This document shows positions 6,414-8,062 of a stretch of DNA of 8,062 nt, piece by piece (within the stretch, counting starts at the first letter, position 1; each line of letters begins with the position of its first letter). A model generated the notes under the pieces. That model saw only the letters and a list, made by a program, of their open reading frames with translations. It made no database searches and was not told where the DNA came from. The translations under genes were made by a program, and so were the position numbers. Location: positions 1 through 8,062 of the forward strand of contig JAFTCU010000155.1 in the NCBI GenBank assembly GCA_017454585.1, in the 5' to 3' direction. This DNA is from Thermoguttaceae bacterium. Lineage in GTDB: Bacteria > Planctomycetota > Planctomycetia > Pirellulales > Thermoguttaceae.

Positions 6414-7475
6414 ATGAAACGGCGTTTGGTTGGCAGCTTCCTCACGTTGGCTTTGTTTGCGCTTTGCGTCACGGTTCAGGCTCAGGATAAATGTCAGATT
6501 GTGCGTCACAATGGTGACATCATCCGTAACGCGGTCATTTCCGACATGACAAAAGACGAGATCAAAGCGGAGATCGCTGGTGGTACGGAAAAAATTCCGG
6601 TCGGTGATGTGAAAAAAATCGTCTTCTCCGGTGAACCGGCGGAAATGGATGAAGCCCGTGGTTACATTGAGGACTCTCGTTTTGAGGACGCGATCGATGT
6701 TTTGAAAAACATCGACCCGGATCAGCTCAATGAATTCATGAAAATGGAACGTGACTTCCTCATCGTCCGAGCCATGGCTGGCCGGGCTTTTGCCGGAAGT
6801 ATGGCAATTTCGGACGTTCTCAAGTCGATGGATAAATATTTCAGTGACAAGGCGAACCAGAATTTCTACCGCTTTTACGAAGTGACGGAAATCTACGGTA
6901 ACCTGAACACGCTCATCGGAACAGACGAGGCGTTGTCCAAGGCCGGAAAGGCGTACGGAATGCTTTCCAAGGCGAAGGACGCGCCGATCCTCAAGGCTCG
7001 CGGTCTCATCGGAAGCGGGAACATTTTCCTCCTCAAGAAAGACGCCGCCTCCGCCACGAAGGATTTCAAGGAAGTCCTCACGATGGTGAAGAATCAGGAA
7101 CTGGAAGGCGTGAAAGCCGAAATGCAGGTCGCTGCCAGCTGCGGCCTTGCCCGTGCGGCGGTTCTGGAAGGGAAAAACGCGGAAGCGACCCAGATGATTC
7201 AGAAGATTTTCACTGATAACATTATTACGGCCGAGGATCCCCTGAACGCCCAGCTTTATAACGCGTTGGGATTTGCCCAGCTTTCCGCCAAGAAACCGAA
7301 AGATGCCGCGATTTCCTATATGCACACACATCTGCTTTACAACTCGAACAAGCAGTTCCATGTGGAAGCGCTGGACGCGATGATCAACATTTTCCGCGTT
7401 GAACTTCGGGATGAAACACGTGCTGCGGAACTTGAAGGTGTGAAAGCCGCTCGTTATGGCGCGAAGAAGAAATAG
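6414..7475 (+). CDS. Exported TPR-like protein with a small beta-rich N-terminal segment
   Basis: I do not recognise a named family. The 353-residue product begins with a Sec signal peptide (MKRR, hydrophobic 5-21, probable cut after VQA at residue 23). The mature N-terminus, about residues 26-72, has an alternating pattern around HNGDIIRNAVISDM, then IPVGDVKKIVFSG. This is a common planctomycete pattern of a small barrel-like (SH3/Sm-like) domain: 'NGDxIxGxVxxx... IPxxxVxxIxF'. From about 75 on it is helical, with TPR-like pairs such as EARGYIEDSRFEDAIDVLKN, GLIGSGNIFLLKKDAASATK, GLARAAVLEGKNAEATQMI and NALGFAQLSAKKPKDAAISY. There is no transmembrane helix, so it is predicted to be free in the periplasm or bound to its neighbours. 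It lies 109 bases after the 1446-residue gene, same strand, with matching style of start site and base use; a shared role as adaptor of one complex is inferred. Stop is TAG; full length. Confidence 0.92.
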   Translation: MKRRLVGSFLTLALFALCVTVQAQDKCQIVRHNGDIIRNAVISDMTKDEIKAEIAGGTEKIPVGDVKKIVFSGEPAEMDEARGYIEDSRFEDAIDVLKNIDPDQLNEFMKMERDFLIVRAMAGRAFAGSMAISDVLKSMDKYFSDKANQNFYRFYEVTEIYGNLNTLIGTDEALSKAGKAYGMLSKAKDAPILKARGLIGSGNIFLLKKDAASATKDFKEVLTMVKNQELEGVKAEMQVAASCGLARAAVLEGKNAEATQMIQKIFTDNIITAEDPLNAQLYNALGFAQLSAKKPKDAAISYMHTHLLYNSNKQFHVEALDAMINIFRVELRDETRAAELEGVKAARYGAKKK

Positions 7476-7494
7476 GATTTCAGCCTGTTCGATC

Positions 7495-7526
7495 TTTCTC
7501 CCTGATAATCATAAAACAGGGAGGAA
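7495..7526 (+). terminator. Hairpin after the 353-residue gene, possible terminator
   Basis: TTTCTCCCTG (7495-7504) pairs with CAGGGAGGAA (7517-7526), ten pairs including one G-U, with a 12-base loop, 20 bases after the TAG. No T-run follows, so it may only partly stop transcription or protect the mRNA 3' end. A second, looser structure downstream (GGCCAAA 7540-7546 with TTTGGCC 7581-7587) ends within a run of eight T. Confidence 0.4.
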
Positions 7527-7558
7527 AATCCTTCCATTTGGCCAAATTCCTCAAAATT

Positions 7559-7585
7559 TTCCAAAAAATTTTCAGTTTTTTTTGG
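7559..7585 (+). repeat. AT-rich upstream element, copy 2
   Basis: TTCC, A6, TTTTCA, G, T8 and GG. It mirrors the element at 1783-1809 with one substitution and small length changes in the A and T runs, and lies about 172 bases before the ATG at 7758. It overlaps the inverted pair GGCCAAA/TTTGGCC (7540-7546, 7581-7587). Confidence 0.35.
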
Positions 7586-7594
7586 CCTCCCCGA

Positions 7595-7622
7595 TTGATA
7601 TTTTTATTATTTGGGGTAAACT
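7595..7622 (+). promoter_or_regulatory. Possible promoter of the ExbB-like gene
   Basis: TTGATA (7595-7600; one difference from TTGACA), a 16-base spacer, and TAAACT (7617-7622; four of six matches). The following bases are AT-rich (TATATAAAG, AAATATAAA) and offer alternative -10 boxes. The resulting leader would be about 130 bases. Such a promoter would let the channel gene be expressed apart from the two upstream genes. Confidence 0.4.
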
Positions 7623-7681
7623 ATATAAAGTAAATATAAACTTTCAGAAGTGGTCTGTTTGTCGGCAACTCTTTTGGAAGA

Positions 7682-7713
7682 TTTAACGCGCCCCGAAGAC
7701 GCGAACCGTTAAA
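7682..7713 (+). other. Hairpin in the leader of the ExbB-like gene
   Basis: TTTAACG (7682-7688) and CGTTAAA (7707-7713) are perfect inverted copies. An alternative register pairs CGCG (7687-7690) with CGCG (7700-7703). It ends 34 bases before the Shine-Dalgarno and has no T-run, so it is a leader structure rather than a terminator. No known riboswitch is recognised. Confidence 0.35.
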
Positions 7714-7757
7714 CAAAAACAATAAATCGTTACACTATTCAACTTGTGGAGGAAAAA

Positions 7758-8062
7758 ATGAAGCAAAGTAGTTTGCTGAATTGGATTGCCGCGGCCCTTT
7801 ATCTGGTCGCCATGATTGGAGTTCCGGCTGGAACGTTTGCGATTGCTGTGGCTGGTGATACTCCGGTCGTGATGGCCCAGGACGACGCCGCTGATGACAG
7901 CGGACCGAAAAAAGAAAGCATTCTGATGTGGACCTATCATTCTCTTGGTCCTCTTTACAGCTTCGTTTTCCTTGGCATTTCCTTCGCTCTGGTCGCGCTT
8001 GGTTTCAAATACATTCTTGCTCTGCGTGTCAGCTCTAACGTTCCGGAAGATTTGAAAAATCA
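7758..8062 (+). CDS. MotA/TolQ/ExbB-family proton-channel protein, N-terminal part
   Basis: The first 101 codons are present and the gene runs off the right edge. GGAGG (7748-7752) lies 5 bases before the ATG. Residues 1-32 form a hydrophobic leader, with a possible signal-peptidase cut after VMA (residue 40), then an acidic linker (QDDAADDSGPKKES, 41-54). Residues 57-101 contain 'MWTYHSLGPLYSFVFLGISF', a membrane helix at about 66-89, and RVSSNVPEDL. This is how I recall planctomycete MotA/TolQ/ExbB proteins beginning: a signal-like leader, the 'LGPxYSxVFLxISFxLVAL' first helix, then a short loop with 'xxxVPxDL'. These proteins form the inner-membrane pentamer that, with an ExbD/TolR partner, converts proton flow into force on an envelope component. 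The pore helices and the conserved C-terminal helix pair lie outside the window, so the family call needs the rest of the gene. Its place after two exported repeat proteins suggests one machine. Confidence 0.7.
   Translation, partial: MKQSSLLNWIAAALYLVAMIGVPAGTFAIAVAGDTPVVMAQDDAADDSGPKKESILMWTYHSLGPLYSFVFLGISFALVALGFKYILALRVSSNVPEDLKN

Noticed and set aside
6408..7361. 317-codon minus-strand frame over the 353-residue gene
   Set aside because: In-register antisense shadow; the sense gene has a good Shine-Dalgarno and signal peptide.
7456..7686. 76-codon plus-strand frame after the 353-residue gene
   Set aside because: Overlaps the end of that gene, has no ribosome binding site, and runs through AT-rich hairpins and the likely promoter; composition is not coding-like.

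Overview
The window looks like a chromosomal piece of a Planctomycetota bacterium, probably in or near the Pirellulales. This rests on protein content, not on any marker gene: the tail of a DUF1080-type (3-keto-disaccharide hydrolase) protein, a very large secreted helical-repeat protein, a second secreted repeat protein, and the start of a MotA/TolQ/ExbB-type proton-channel protein with an N-terminal leader. As I recall, such combinations are common in that phylum. Genus cannot be judged. The genes avoid TTA, CTA and TCA codons, so the antisense frames in register stay open for hundreds of codons. The long reverse-strand reading frames over the real genes are therefore shadows.

Layout. Bases 2-148 hold the 3' end of the DUF1080-type gene, followed by a strong intrinsic terminator (177-215). 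Bases 216-606 are non-coding and contain two sets of CGGATT-cored decamer repeats: a short direct array (280-314) and an inverted element (391-535). Then comes tilS on the minus strand (607-1617), encoding tRNA(Ile)-lysidine synthase in a short form, with a good sigma70-like promoter (1722-1749, minus). A 346-base divergent spacer (1618-1963) carries promoters and several hairpins.

On the plus strand follow a 1446-residue exported protein with a signal peptide, a long helical (TPR-like) extracytoplasmic part, one transmembrane helix near the C-terminus and a Lys/Pro/Ala-rich tail (1964-6304); a 353-residue exported protein with a small beta-rich N-terminal segment and TPR-like helices (6414-7475); and, after a 282-base spacer with its own promoter-like sequence, the first 101 residues of an ExbB/TolQ-like protein (7758 to the window end).

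How they may work together. tilS is a housekeeping gene with its own promoter and has no evident link to its neighbours. The three plus-strand genes form the interesting unit: two exported repeat-rich proteins, one anchored with a large extracytoplasmic domain, placed directly upstream of a proton-channel subunit of the kind that powers TonB, Tol and gliding-type envelope machines. The inference is an envelope complex driven by proton-motive force whose remaining parts (an ExbD/TolR partner in particular) should lie just beyond the right edge. Neither large protein matches a named family that I can assign from sequence alone.
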